From Thomasclavelia ramosa DSM 1402 (GTDB taxonomy: Bacteria > Bacillota_I > Bacilli_A > Erysipelotrichales > Coprobacillaceae), in NCBI RefSeq assembly GCF_014131695.1, contig NZ_CP036346.1:1736001-1800000 (forward strand): a stretch of 64,000 nt of DNA, read 5' to 3'. The notes under the pieces are model-generated. The model saw only the letters and a list, made by a program, of their open reading frames with translations, searched no databases and was not told where the DNA came from. Made by a program: the position numbers and the translations under genes. Below are positions 8,041 to 15,439 of this stretch, piece by piece (within the stretch, counting starts at the first letter, position 1; every line of letters begins with the position of its first letter).

Positions 8041-8904
8041 TTATTTCTGCCCGACATGAAACATTTTGAAAAATTTATCAATATCCTCTGCATTTTCGTG
8101 GTTCATAAATACATTTTCACCCAAGTCCAATTCTTCAATTTTTTTCATTTCTTCATCTGATAGTGAAAAATCAAATATATTAAAGTTTTCTTCCATTCTA
8201 TTTTTATGAGTCGACTTAGGAATAGCGATTATTCCATTCTGAATTAGAAAACGTAATGCTACTTGCCCGATTGTTTTATTATGCTGTTTTGCAATTTTCA
8301 TTAAAACTTCATTCTCAAAAATACCTTGACTACCTCTGGCAAATGGTGCCCATGCTTCCAATTTTGTTCCATATCTCTCTAAAAACTTTTTATCATTTTT
8401 ATGCTGTTGGAAAACATGAGTTTCTAATTGATTTACCATAGGCTTAATTTCACTGAAAGTTGCTAAATCCATAAATCTGTCGAGGTAAAAATTAGACACT
8501 CCTATTGCCCTTACTTTTCCTAATTTATATGCTTCCTCTAAGGCTTTCCATGTTCCGTAATAGTCATTGAACGCCTGATGAATAAGAACTAAATCAATGT
8601 ATTCTATCTGTAATTTTTTCAAAGACTCATGAAGCGAAGCCTTTGCCTTTTCATATCCAGCATTTTCAATCCAAATCTTTGTTGTAATAAATAATTCTTC
8701 TCTAGGTACACCACATTTTATGATTGCATTACCAACACCTTCTTCATTGTAATATGCTTGTGCTGTATCAATCAGTCTATATCCAGTTTTAATTGCTTCC
8801 AAAACGCAACGCTCTGTTTCCTCATTGCTCATTGTGAATGTTCCATATCCAAGTGCAGGCATTTTTACGCCATTGCTTAAAGTGATAAACTCCATTTTTT
8901 TCAA
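8041..8904 (-). CDS. Aldo/keto reductase
   Basis: The 287 residues have the complete AKR signatures: GYGTFTMSNEE, GYRLIDTAQAYYNEEGVG (catalytic Asp and Tyr), FITTKIW (catalytic Lys), LVLIHQAF (catalytic His), AIGVSNF and IPKSTHKNRMEEN (NADPH binding). It reduces aldehydes or ketones with NADPH. The group is the AKR5-like prokaryotic type often annotated as 2,5-diketo-D-gluconate or methylglyoxal reductase; the substrate is not determinable. It lies 11 bases after a MerR-like fragment and leads the flavodoxin/Dabb operon. Confidence 0.93.
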   Translation of the reverse strand: MKKMEFITLSNGVKMPALGYGTFTMSNEETERCVLEAIKTGYRLIDTAQAYYNEEGVGNAIIKCGVPREELFITTKIWIENAGYEKAKASLHESLKKLQIEYIDLVLIHQAFNDYYGTWKALEEAYKLGKVRAIGVSNFYLDRFMDLATFSEIKPMVNQLETHVFQQHKNDKKFLERYGTKLEAWAPFARGSQGIFENEVLMKIAKQHNKTIGQVALRFLIQNGIIAIPKSTHKNRMEENFNIFDFSLSDEEMKKIEELDLGENVFMNHENAEDIDKFFKMFHVGQK

Positions 8905-8915
8905 CTCCTTTTCAT

Positions 8916-9146
8916 TTACGCATTCTGTAATTCATGCCGTAAAAAATCTATTTCCTGTAATTGATTTTCTTTTACATGAATTTCTTCAAGAATTTTTCTA
9001 CGTTTTTCGCTTACTATCTGTATTCGTTTTTCTTTTGTTGAAGTGCCTAAATGTGAAAGTCTAATATATAATTCAATTTTTGCATTTGTGAACCCCAAAT
9101 CATTAAGGATTGTATTGTATTTTTCACCCCTCATGTAAAGGTTCAA
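8916..9146 (-). CDS. MerR-family C-terminal fragment lacking the DNA-binding domain
   Basis: The 76 residues align with the second half of MerR-type regulators: LGFTNAKIELYIRLSHLGTS, a run of Lys/Arg heptads (about 35-65) forming the dimerisation coiled coil, and a final IDFLRHEL. The winged helix that normally precedes this is absent, and upstream DNA up to the LysR terminator does not encode it. The likely start is a TTG at 9144-9146 with GGGGTGG a few bases before it. It may be a remnant, or a small dimerisation-only protein kept because its reading frame and ribosome site are intact. Confidence 0.6.
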   Translation of the reverse strand: MNLYMRGEKYNTILNDLGFTNAKIELYIRLSHLGTSTKEKRIQIVSEKRRKILEEIHVKENQLQEIDFLRHELQNA

Positions 9147-9170
9147 TTTTCCACCCCTTTCAAAGAAAAT

Positions 9171-9206
9171 AGGTGCACCAAGATAGCGGGTTATCTTGTT
9201 ACACCT
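9171..9206 (-). terminator. Intrinsic terminator of the LysR gene
   Basis: Arms at 9171-9185 and 9192-9206 form a 15-base stem with two mismatches and a six-base loop. Read leftward it is followed by TATTTTCTTT. It separates the LysR transcript from the aldo/keto reductase operon. Confidence 0.7.
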
Positions 9207-9282
9207 ATATTTTAAAGTTCATTCATTGATATGTCTAATGCTTATGTTGGATTAACAGAAATACAAATATTGAATTTCTATT

Positions 9283-10161
9283 TTAATTATGTTTATAGCG
9301 GTCTTTTATAAAACTGATAAAGGTATTTGTTGCCTTAGAATATGATTGACGGTCTTTCCATGCAAGTACAGAAGTTAATTCAAGTTTAGGTTCAAAAGGA
9401 ATAAACTTCATGTCATCATAATAATTATCTAACTTCACACAGATAACTGCTCCTTTTTTCTCTTTGGCAACAATTACAGCATTATACAATAGATTATAAT
9501 TTGCACATGATTCCATTTCTTTCGCAAAATCCCCTGACCAACTTGCCAACTCATGATGAACTGGCGTATCAAGGTGTATTGTTATAACCTTTGTGCCTAC
9601 TAATTCACCAGGGTAGATTACCTGTTTCTTAGAAAGGGGATTATCTTTATGAATGAGAACGCCCCATTGTTCTTTTGTCCTCATACGGATAAAATCATAC
9701 TTTACGACATTCATTGGTTCTAATAACAAGCCCAAGTCTAAAGTACCTTGTTCCATACGTTCCTTAATATTTTCGTTGTTTCCGCTATATAACTCAAATT
9801 GTACGAAAGGGTATATGTTTTGAAAATCAGTGATAAGTTTTGCGATTTCTTGTGCACTTCTCATTTCTCCACAGCCAATTGCAATGTTTCCTGATAATAC
9901 ATCAGTATCTTGTTTTAATTCCGCCTGTGCCTTATCTGCCAAATTCACGATTTCCTGTGCTCTACGGCGAAATAATAAGCCGTCATTTGTTAAGTATATA
10001 CTATGATTACTCCTTTGAAACAATTTGACACCCAATTCTTCCTCTAGCTGCATAAGCTGCCTTGAAAGCGTAGGCTGTGTGATATGAAGAAGTTGTGAAG
10101 CTCTTGTTATATTTTCTTCTCTTGCAACCATTAAAAAATAATTTAAAACTCTAATATCCAT
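9283..10161 (-). CDS. LysR-family transcriptional regulator
   Basis: From the ATG at 10159-10161 the protein is 292 residues, the standard LysR length. It begins MDIRVLNYFLMVAREENITR and has the helix-turn-helix ASQLLHITQPTLSRQLMQLE at about residues 18-37. An inducer-binding domain starts around residue 90 (IAIGCGEMRSAQ). I chose this Met over the one 15 codons upstream because AGGTGGGG lies just before it. It faces the same way as the aldo/keto reductase-flavodoxin operon downstream and is its obvious candidate regulator, although a terminator lies between. Confidence 0.93.
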   Translation of the reverse strand: MDIRVLNYFLMVAREENITRASQLLHITQPTLSRQLMQLEEELGVKLFQRSNHSIYLTNDGLLFRRRAQEIVNLADKAQAELKQDTDVLSGNIAIGCGEMRSAQEIAKLITDFQNIYPFVQFELYSGNNENIKERMEQGTLDLGLLLEPMNVVKYDFIRMRTKEQWGVLIHKDNPLSKKQVIYPGELVGTKVITIHLDTPVHHELASWSGDFAKEMESCANYNLLYNAVIVAKEKKGAVICVKLDNYYDDMKFIPFEPKLELTSVLAWKDRQSYSKATNTFISFIKDRYKHN

Positions 10162-10183
10162 TTCCCCACCTGCTTTTTGTTTC

Positions 10184-10212
10184 ATTATAGAATAATAAAA
10201 ATACATTTACAA
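10184..10212 (-). promoter_or_regulatory. Promoter of the LysR gene
   Basis: TTGTAA (10207-10212) and TATAAT (10184-10189) on the minus strand are 17 bases apart and lie about 25 bases before the chosen start codon. Confidence 0.75.
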
Positions 10213-10478
10213 CATTTCTCTTATACCTATATTCATTTGCAAGCAGGTAAATACAGGTTATTCCTTAATATCCTTTTGTTTAGGAAATTCCACATTCCCA
10301 TTTTGAAATTATTTTATCACTAATCCTCAATTAATCAGTCAGTTGTTTTGAGATGATTTTTCTCTGTCATCATAAATATACTATTTCTCCAATATTTTCA
10401 TTTTATACCACATGATTATAATTTTAACTCATTCTATAAAATAATAAACACTTCATAGCATACTAATAAAATAAAAAG

Positions 10479-11753
10479 TTAGCAGTTTGTCATGATCTTA
10501 ATTATTTCTTTATCTGTTTCTTTCATTCCTTCTTTACCAAGACGAGCAACATTACGAATCGTATTCTCTACACCTTTAACAACGATTCCATCACCGTCTT
10601 TGAATTCTTGACCATCTAAATACATCTTATATCCAAGAATACCAGCATCCACACTAGCTGCAATTTTTGCCGCACAAGAAGATTTTGCACCATCACAAAT
10701 AATTCCTGAAGTTATTGCTAGTGAATTTACAATTGTGTGAGCAATGCATTCATAATCAGCACCATATAAATAAGCAATTCCACATCCAGCTGCACATCCG
10801 GCACTAACAGCCCCACAATAAGCAGATAAACGACCAATTCCATTTTTTTGATGAATCGCAATCAAATTTCCTAGTACTAAAGCACGGTATAACTTCTCAT
10901 CATTAACATTTAGCTCTTTTGCATATTCAATGATTGGTAAAGAAACGGTCATTCCTTGATTGCCGCTTCCAGAGTTAATAACAACTGGCAATTCACACCC
11001 TGACATTCGTGCATCACTTCCTGCAGCGGCAAATGCCTTTGCACGAGTAATAATATCCTGTCCTGAATTTAATAAAACACTACCAATATTGGCGCCATAA
11101 TTATTAGTTAATCCTTCTTTTGCAATGGCACTATTATAAGCAATTTGTCTTGAAATAATCTCTTTGACATCATTTAGATCAACAATATTGGCAAATTCCA
11201 AAATATCCTTAACGTTTAGGCTACAACGATCAATTACCATTTCATTATTACAAATTTTATTTTCTTTAGAGAATAAAACTCTATGATTTTTTTCAATTGA
11301 TATAATATTAGTGTGTTGATCAACAATTCTGACCATGGCATAATTATCATCATCAAATAAAGTAATTTTAATATCTAAGATATGCTCCGTTTCTAATGGT
11401 CTTACTATAATACAATTATGCTCTAAATAATCTTTTATTTCCTTGATTTGATCTTTTTTTACATCAGCAATTACTTCCAATACCTTGTTCGCATTGCCAG
11501 CAATTATCCCTGCTGCTACTGCTGCTTCAATCCCTTTTAATCCGTTTGTATTAGGTACAATTACACTCTTAACATTTTTTATAATATTACCACTTATTTC
11601 AACTAGACAGCGTGTTGGAGTAGTTCCTAAAATATCACGGGCCTTACTAGCACAATAAGAAAGAGCAATTGGCTCTGTACACCCCATCGCCGGTACTAAT
11701 TCCTCTTTTAAGATTTGTACATATGTCTGATATTTTATTTCATCAAGTGCCAT
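10479..11753 (-). CDS. L-cysteine desulfidase / UPF0597 family (L-serine dehydratase alpha-like)
   Basis: The 424-residue protein matches the UPF0597/CdsB/YhaM (CyuA) family. It has LVPAMGCTEPIALSYCASKA near residue 18, PNTNGLKGIEAAVAAGIIAG near 67, GCELPVVINSGSGNQGMTVS near 258, GAVSAGCAAGCGIAYLYGA near 310 and CDGAKSSCAAKIA near 350. These conserved Cys residues ligate an Fe-S cluster in characterised relatives, which break L-cysteine into pyruvate, ammonia and sulfide. It is a monocistronic leftward gene with a GGAGG-type site, divergent from asnA. A cysteine role is the best inference; serine cannot be excluded. Confidence 0.88.
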   Translation of the reverse strand: MALDEIKYQTYVQILKEELVPAMGCTEPIALSYCASKARDILGTTPTRCLVEISGNIIKNVKSVIVPNTNGLKGIEAAVAAGIIAGNANKVLEVIADVKKDQIKEIKDYLEHNCIIVRPLETEHILDIKITLFDDDNYAMVRIVDQHTNIISIEKNHRVLFSKENKICNNEMVIDRCSLNVKDILEFANIVDLNDVKEIISRQIAYNSAIAKEGLTNNYGANIGSVLLNSGQDIITRAKAFAAAGSDARMSGCELPVVINSGSGNQGMTVSLPIIEYAKELNVNDEKLYRALVLGNLIAIHQKNGIGRLSAYCGAVSAGCAAGCGIAYLYGADYECIAHTIVNSLAITSGIICDGAKSSCAAKIAASVDAGILGYKMYLDGQEFKDGDGIVVKGVENTIRNVARLGKEGMKETDKEIIKIMTNC

Positions 11754-11842
11754 TTTTATGCCTCCTTCTATTGTAATTATAATCTTATCGTCTTTTTTTA
11801 CTTTTTACAATAAACGTTTATAAAAATTACTCGATTTTATAG

Positions 11843-11872
11843 TTGTATACATGTATTTATACATGTTACAAT
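11843..11872 (+). promoter_or_regulatory. Promoter of asnA with operator-like repeat
   Basis: TTGTAT (11843-11848) and TACAAT (11867-11872) are 18 bases apart. The spacer carries two copies of TATACATGT/TTACATGT-like sequence around a TTT, which could bind a regulator. There is no T-box leader in the 34 bases to the start codon. Confidence 0.6.
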
Positions 11873-11906
11873 GTAGAAAATAATTAAAAGGAGATTAATA
11901 ATTACA

Positions 11907-12914
11907 ATGAACTTAATTATACCTGAAAACTACGATCCAGTTTTGGATCTTCGTCAAACCCAGGAAGCAATTAAATATATTCGTGATACTTTCCAAAAAG
12001 AGATTGGACGCGCTCTACATTTATCAAGAATATCTGCTCCGCTATTCGTTCAAAAAAGTAGTGGTTTAAATGATAACTTAAATGGTTTCGAATCACCTGT
12101 CTCATTTACTATTAATGAAATACCTGGAGAACAAATTGAAGTAGTTCATTCACTAGCTAAATGGAAAAGAATGGCACTTAAAAAATACGGTTTTAAAATG
12201 CATGAAGGTTTATATACAAATATGAACGCCATTAGAAAAGATGAAGAAGTTGATAATTTACATTCTTATTACGTAGATCAATGGGATTGGGAAAAAGTGA
12301 TTGCTAAAGAAGAACGTACTGAAGAAACTTTAAAACGTCATGTTAAAAAGATTTTTAAAGTAATCAAACATATGGAACATGAGGTATGGTATAAATATCC
12401 ACATGCTGTAAACCGCCTTCCTGATAAAATTCATTTCTTTACATCTCAAGAATTAGAAGATCGTTACCCCGATTTAACTCCTAACGAAAGAGAAACAGCG
12501 ATTTGTAAAGAATTAGGATGTGTTTTTGTAATGGGCGTAGGCTGTAAATTAAAAAGTGGAATTAAACATGATGGTCGGGCTCCTGACTATGATGATTGGA
12601 ATTTAAATGGGGATATTTTATTCTGGTTTGAACCATTACAATGTGCATTAGAAATTTCTTCAATGGGAATTAGAGTCGATGAAGATACACTTGTAAAACA
12701 ATTAAAAGCTGAAAATTGTTTAGATCGTCTTAAACTCCCTTATCATAGTCAAATCGTTAACAAAGAATTACCATACACAATTGGTGGTGGAATCGGGCAA
12801 TCAAGACTATGTATGTTATTATTGAAAAAAGTTCATGTTGGAGAAGTTCAGGCAAGTATTTGGCCACAAGAAATGATTGATGAATGTACTAAACACAATA
12901 TTAATTTACTATAA
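11907..12914 (+). CDS. asnA: Aspartate--ammonia ligase (asparagine synthetase A)
   Basis: AsnA makes asparagine from aspartate, ammonia and ATP through an aspartyl-AMP intermediate; it is related to class II aminoacyl-tRNA synthetases. The 335 residues are the family length. Marks include [20 protein letters not shown] near residue 42, [22 protein letters not shown] near 70, [14 protein letters not shown] near 113 and [28 protein letters not shown] at the C-terminus. It is monocistronic between its own promoter and a bidirectional terminator, with AAAAGGAG before the ATG. Confidence 0.97.
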   Translation: MNLIIPENYDPVLDLRQTQEAIKYIRDTFQKEIGRALHLSRISAPLFVQKSSGLNDNLNGFESPVSFTINEIPGEQIEVVHSLAKWKRMALKKYGFKMHEGLYTNMNAIRKDEEVDNLHSYYVDQWDWEKVIAKEERTEETLKRHVKKIFKVIKHMEHEVWYKYPHAVNRLPDKIHFFTSQELEDRYPDLTPNERETAICKELGCVFVMGVGCKLKSGIKHDGRAPDYDDWNLNGDILFWFEPLQCALEISSMGIRVDEDTLVKQLKAENCLDRLKLPYHSQIVNKELPYTIGGGIGQSRLCMLLLKKVHVGEVQASIWPQEMIDECTKHNINLL

Positions 12915-12944
12915 AAAACATTGGAAGATACTCCAATGTTTTTT
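12913..12944. terminator. Bidirectional terminator between asnA and the 12,943-13,182 gene
   Basis: AAAAAACATTGGA (ending 12925) pairs with TCCAATGTTTTTT (12932-12944) around a six-base loop. A/T runs on both sides let it work for both converging genes. Confidence 0.9.
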
Positions 12945-13182
12945 AATTATGACGATAATAGTCACATAGGTATTCTTTTGCAGCAGCTTTACCAATTGAT
13001 TTATCTACATCATTTCCAGTTAAATATATAATTGCATCATGCCATTCTTTCATACTATAATCATCAACATTTAAAGACAGAATTGCAGAATACAATACAT
13101 CTTTACCAACATACCTTAAATCAGAAATAATCATACAATTTGTAATATTTCTTAATTGACCTAATAACTCTTCTTTTTCCAC
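12943..13182 (-). CDS. Small acidic hypothetical protein downstream of an invertible segment
   Basis: I place the start at the GTG complementary to 13180-13182 because GAGGGG lies 7 bases upstream; a TTG at 13197 would have no ribosome site. The protein is then 79 residues, soluble, acidic, with no membrane segment or recognisable motif, ending in CDYYRHN. Its only upstream promoter candidate (13275-13303) lies inside the segment bounded by recombinase-type inverted sites, so its expression may depend on the segment's orientation. I do not know its function. Confidence 0.6.
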   Translation of the reverse strand: MEKEELLGQLRNITNCMIISDLRYVGKDVLYSAILSLNVDDYSMKEWHDAIIYLTGNDVDKSIGKAAAKEYLCDYYRHN

Positions 13183-13220
13183 TTCTGTACCCCTCAATAT
13201 CTTATTAAATATATATTATT

Positions 13221-13246
13221 TACCACATAACACGTATTATGTGGTA
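13221..13246 (+). repeat. Inverted recombination site, left (IRL)
   Basis: A 26-base site built like a tyrosine-recombinase target: ten-base arms TACCACATAA and TTATGTGGTA that are perfect reverse complements, flanking a six-base core CACGTA. The right copy at 13455-13480 is its exact reverse complement, with core TACGTG, so the two sites are in inverted orientation. Confidence 0.85.
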
Positions 13247-13454
13247 TTGATTAACAAAATATTCTCTGAATATCATTTTACATCATTAAGTTAATTTTAA
13301 CAAGGAATTTGAAATATTATTAACAGCATTTTTATGGAATCTCGGACAATTATTTCTTTTTCTAAAATATATTTTTTAATATTTTAAAATTTATTCACAC
13401 TTAAAGAACTCAATTTTAATTTTAAGTGTTTTGCAGTGTTATTTTTATAGTAGT
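13247..13454. other. Predicted invertible DNA segment (phase switch)
   Basis: These 208 bases lie between two inverted 26-base sites and next to a tyrosine recombinase gene. They encode no protein. They hold a leftward promoter pointing at the 12943-13182 gene and an internal inverted repeat (CACTTAAA/TTTAAGTG, about 13399-13430). In the opposite orientation the promoter would point at the 3' end of the recombinase gene and away from the small gene. This is the layout of a phase-variable promoter. Confidence 0.7.
13275..13303 (-). promoter_or_regulatory. Promoter within the invertible segment
   Basis: TTGTTA (13298-13303) and TAAAAT (13275-13280) on the minus strand are separated by 17 bases. 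It would drive the 12943-13182 gene in the orientation present here. Confidence 0.6.
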
Positions 13455-13480
13455 TACCACATAATACGTGTTATGTGGTA
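13455..13480 (-). repeat. Inverted recombination site, right (IRR)
   Basis: Exact reverse complement of the 26-base site at 13221-13246. It begins 25 bases beyond... to the left of the recombinase stop codon (13 bases of spacing to 13494), placing site and enzyme side by side. Confidence 0.85.
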
Positions 13481-13493
13481 TTTGATTTTTATT

Positions 13494-14354
13494 TTAATTA
13501 TTTTTTCGGTTAGAAAATACTAGATCCATCTGATCAAAATATCTTTTAAATTCACGACCACTTGACATTGTATAAATACGAGTAGTGTCCATACTTGAAT
13601 GTCCTAATAAATCTGCTAAACGTGCAATATCTTTTTTTAAATTATAGTAAGTAACCGCAAAAAGATGACGTAAATTATGAGGATAAACTTTACTGCGCTC
13701 AACCTTAGCATCATCACACAAATCTTTCATCGCTTTCCAAATATTACTGCGATCTAACGGTCTTCCGCTTCTGGTTACAAATATTGCCCCATTTTCAATT
13801 TTATTTTTATGACAATATTTTAATAAGATTCTTTTTAGATCATCACTAAAAAAAATTTCTCTTACTTTTCCTTTATTATATATTTGCGCATACCCATCCT
13901 TAAGTGCTTGGACTGTAATGTATCGATGTTCGCTAACACGTATTCCAGTTGAGCAAATTGCTTGCAGTAAAACATATAGACGCTCGTTTTTTTGCTTTCG
14001 GGCAGCATTAACTAATCGTTTATATTCATCTTTTGATAGTTCTTTGCTTTCTTCTAAAAAAACTCTTTTTTGAATTTTTAGTTCTTTGATTTTACATTCT
14101 AGCCAACCATTATATTCAAAAAACTGATTTAATGCTGCAAGCATACTATTTATGCTAGTAGGCTTATATGATTTCATTAATTCTTCTTTATATAATTTAA
14201 CTAATTCCTTGGTAACTTCCTTTTTATCCGCATATTGATAAAATTTTTCAATATCCCGTATATATTTAGTTATTGTTGCTAAACTTTTTTCTTCATCAAT
14301 TAGATGATTTTTGTAATTAACGATTAATTTTTGATTTATTTCTCTTTTATTCAT
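13494..14354 (-). CDS. Tyrosine recombinase (XerC/D-like DNA invertase)
   Basis: The 286-residue protein has an N-terminal SAM-like core-binding domain (about 1-90, SLATITKYIRDIEKFYQYA) and a complete catalytic domain. Active-site residues are R139 (STGIRVSEH), K163 (NKGKVREIF), H226 and R229 (PHNLRHLFA), H252 (LGHSS) and the nucleophile Y261 (TRIYT). The size and lack of an arm-binding domain fit simple recombinases that control phase variation rather than phage integrases. It is adjacent to two inverted 26-base dif-like sites (13221-13246, 13455-13480), which are its likely substrate. No phage or ICE genes flank it. Confidence 0.92.
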   Translation of the reverse strand: MNKREINQKLIVNYKNHLIDEEKSLATITKYIRDIEKFYQYADKKEVTKELVKLYKEELMKSYKPTSINSMLAALNQFFEYNGWLECKIKELKIQKRVFLEESKELSKDEYKRLVNAARKQKNERLYVLLQAICSTGIRVSEHRYITVQALKDGYAQIYNKGKVREIFFSDDLKRILLKYCHKNKIENGAIFVTRSGRPLDRSNIWKAMKDLCDDAKVERSKVYPHNLRHLFAVTYYNLKKDIARLADLLGHSSMDTTRIYTMSSGREFKRYFDQMDLVFSNRKNN

Positions 14355-14469
14355 CTATAATAATCTCCTTAATCTCAATAATCTAATATAAAATAATAAC
14401 ATATACATCTCATATTATTAAATAAATCATATATATTATTGGATTTTTTACGAAAAATAAACAAACAAA

Positions 14470-14500
14470 AAGAAGAAGTAATTTATCTTTACATCTTCTT
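14470..14500 (-). terminator. Intrinsic terminator of the Cof-type hydrolase
   Basis: AAGAAGAAGTAA (14470-14481) pairs with TTACATCTTCTT (14489-14500) with one mismatch. Read leftward it ends in TTTTTGTTTG. It overlaps the stop codon of the upstream gene. Confidence 0.7.
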
Positions 14501-15312
14501 TATTCAAACATCTTTTTTTTACTTATATACCAGTCAACTACCTCTAATACACCATGTTCCTCATTAGAGGAAATTGTGTAATCCGCAATTTTCTTAATTG
14601 CTTCTTTTGCATTTGCCATGGCAAAACCATATGTAGCCTGCTCAAGCATCTCTAAATCATTACCACTATCCCCAAATGCCATTGTTTCGGCATCACTAAT
14701 TTTCCAACGTTCCATTAACAGGTTAATTCCATGTGCTTTATTAATCCCAGGGATAATCAAATCAATTCCAAAATGTCCACAATCAACTGGTGTCATAATA
14801 TGTCCGATCTTCTCTTTCAATTCTGTTAAAATCGTTTCAAAATTATCTTTTGAACAATGCAGATATATCTTAAAAATAGTATCATCAAAATCATCAAAGT
14901 TATCTACTTTAGCAAGACGATGATAGTAAAAGTTCATTGTATTATAAAAATCTTCATCTATGTATTTACTAATATAAGCACTTTTTCGACCACAGACAAT
15001 TTTTTCTACTTCAGGATATTGATTAACTACCTTTAAAACTGTCTGAATATCCTCTTTTGCAAGTTTTGCAACAAAAACATCTTTTCCTTGATCAACGATA
15101 TAAGCTCCGTTTTCAGCAATGAAAGCTAACTCGTTATGAATATCTGGAAAAAAAGATCTTAGTTGATAATATTGATTCCCACTAGCAACTACAAAATGAA
15201 TTCCCTTTTCCTTCATAAATTCGTATTGCCTCGTAAATCGTTCTTGATCATATTCATTATTATTTGTTAAAAAAGTTCCATCCATATCTACTGCTATTAA
15301 TTTTACATTCAT
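14500..15312 (-). CDS. Cof-type HAD-family phosphatase
   Basis: The 270 residues carry all HAD type IIB marks: AVDMDGTFLT (nucleophile Asp near residue 9), VVASGN near 42 (motif II), GINKAHGINLL near 189 (Lys of motif III) and MAFGDSGNDLEML near 213 (motif IV). Family members are cytoplasmic Mg-dependent sugar-phosphate or flavin phosphatases. It is monocistronic, with a terminator at its end and a GGAT-type site. The substrate is unknown. Confidence 0.93.
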   Translation of the reverse strand: MNVKLIAVDMDGTFLTNNNEYDQERFTRQYEFMKEKGIHFVVASGNQYYQLRSFFPDIHNELAFIAENGAYIVDQGKDVFVAKLAKEDIQTVLKVVNQYPEVEKIVCGRKSAYISKYIDEDFYNTMNFYYHRLAKVDNFDDFDDTIFKIYLHCSKDNFETILTELKEKIGHIMTPVDCGHFGIDLIIPGINKAHGINLLMERWKISDAETMAFGDSGNDLEMLEQATYGFAMANAKEAIKKIADYTISSNEEHGVLEVVDWYISKKKMFE

Positions 15313-15411
15313 ATTTACATCCTTTCCATCTTTCGTTATAACGTGACGTATCTTTATATAACTTAGTATATATTGTTTATAAAAAGATTGTAGATTATTT
15401 CATAAAATGAA

Positions 15412-15436
15412 AAAATGACTGGAAACCAGTCATTTT
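15412..15436 (-). terminator. Terminator of the purine operon
   Basis: AAAATGACTGG (15412-15422) and CCAGTCATTTT (15426-15436) form a perfect 11-base stem with a three-base loop just after the purB stop codon, followed leftward by TTCATTTT. Confidence 0.9.
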
Positions 15437-15439
15437 CTA

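Noticed and set aside
11754-11906. T-box leader upstream of asnA
   Set aside because: The 5' leader is only about 30 bases and lacks the T-box sequence and specifier stem.
13221-13480. CRISPR array from the repeated palindromes
   Set aside because: Only two copies in inverted orientation with a 208-base interval; no regular spacers and no cas genes.
13494-14354. Phage or ICE integrase
   Set aside because: No phage or conjugation genes flank it, it lacks an arm-binding domain and inverted sites lie adjacent, which fits a DNA invertase better.
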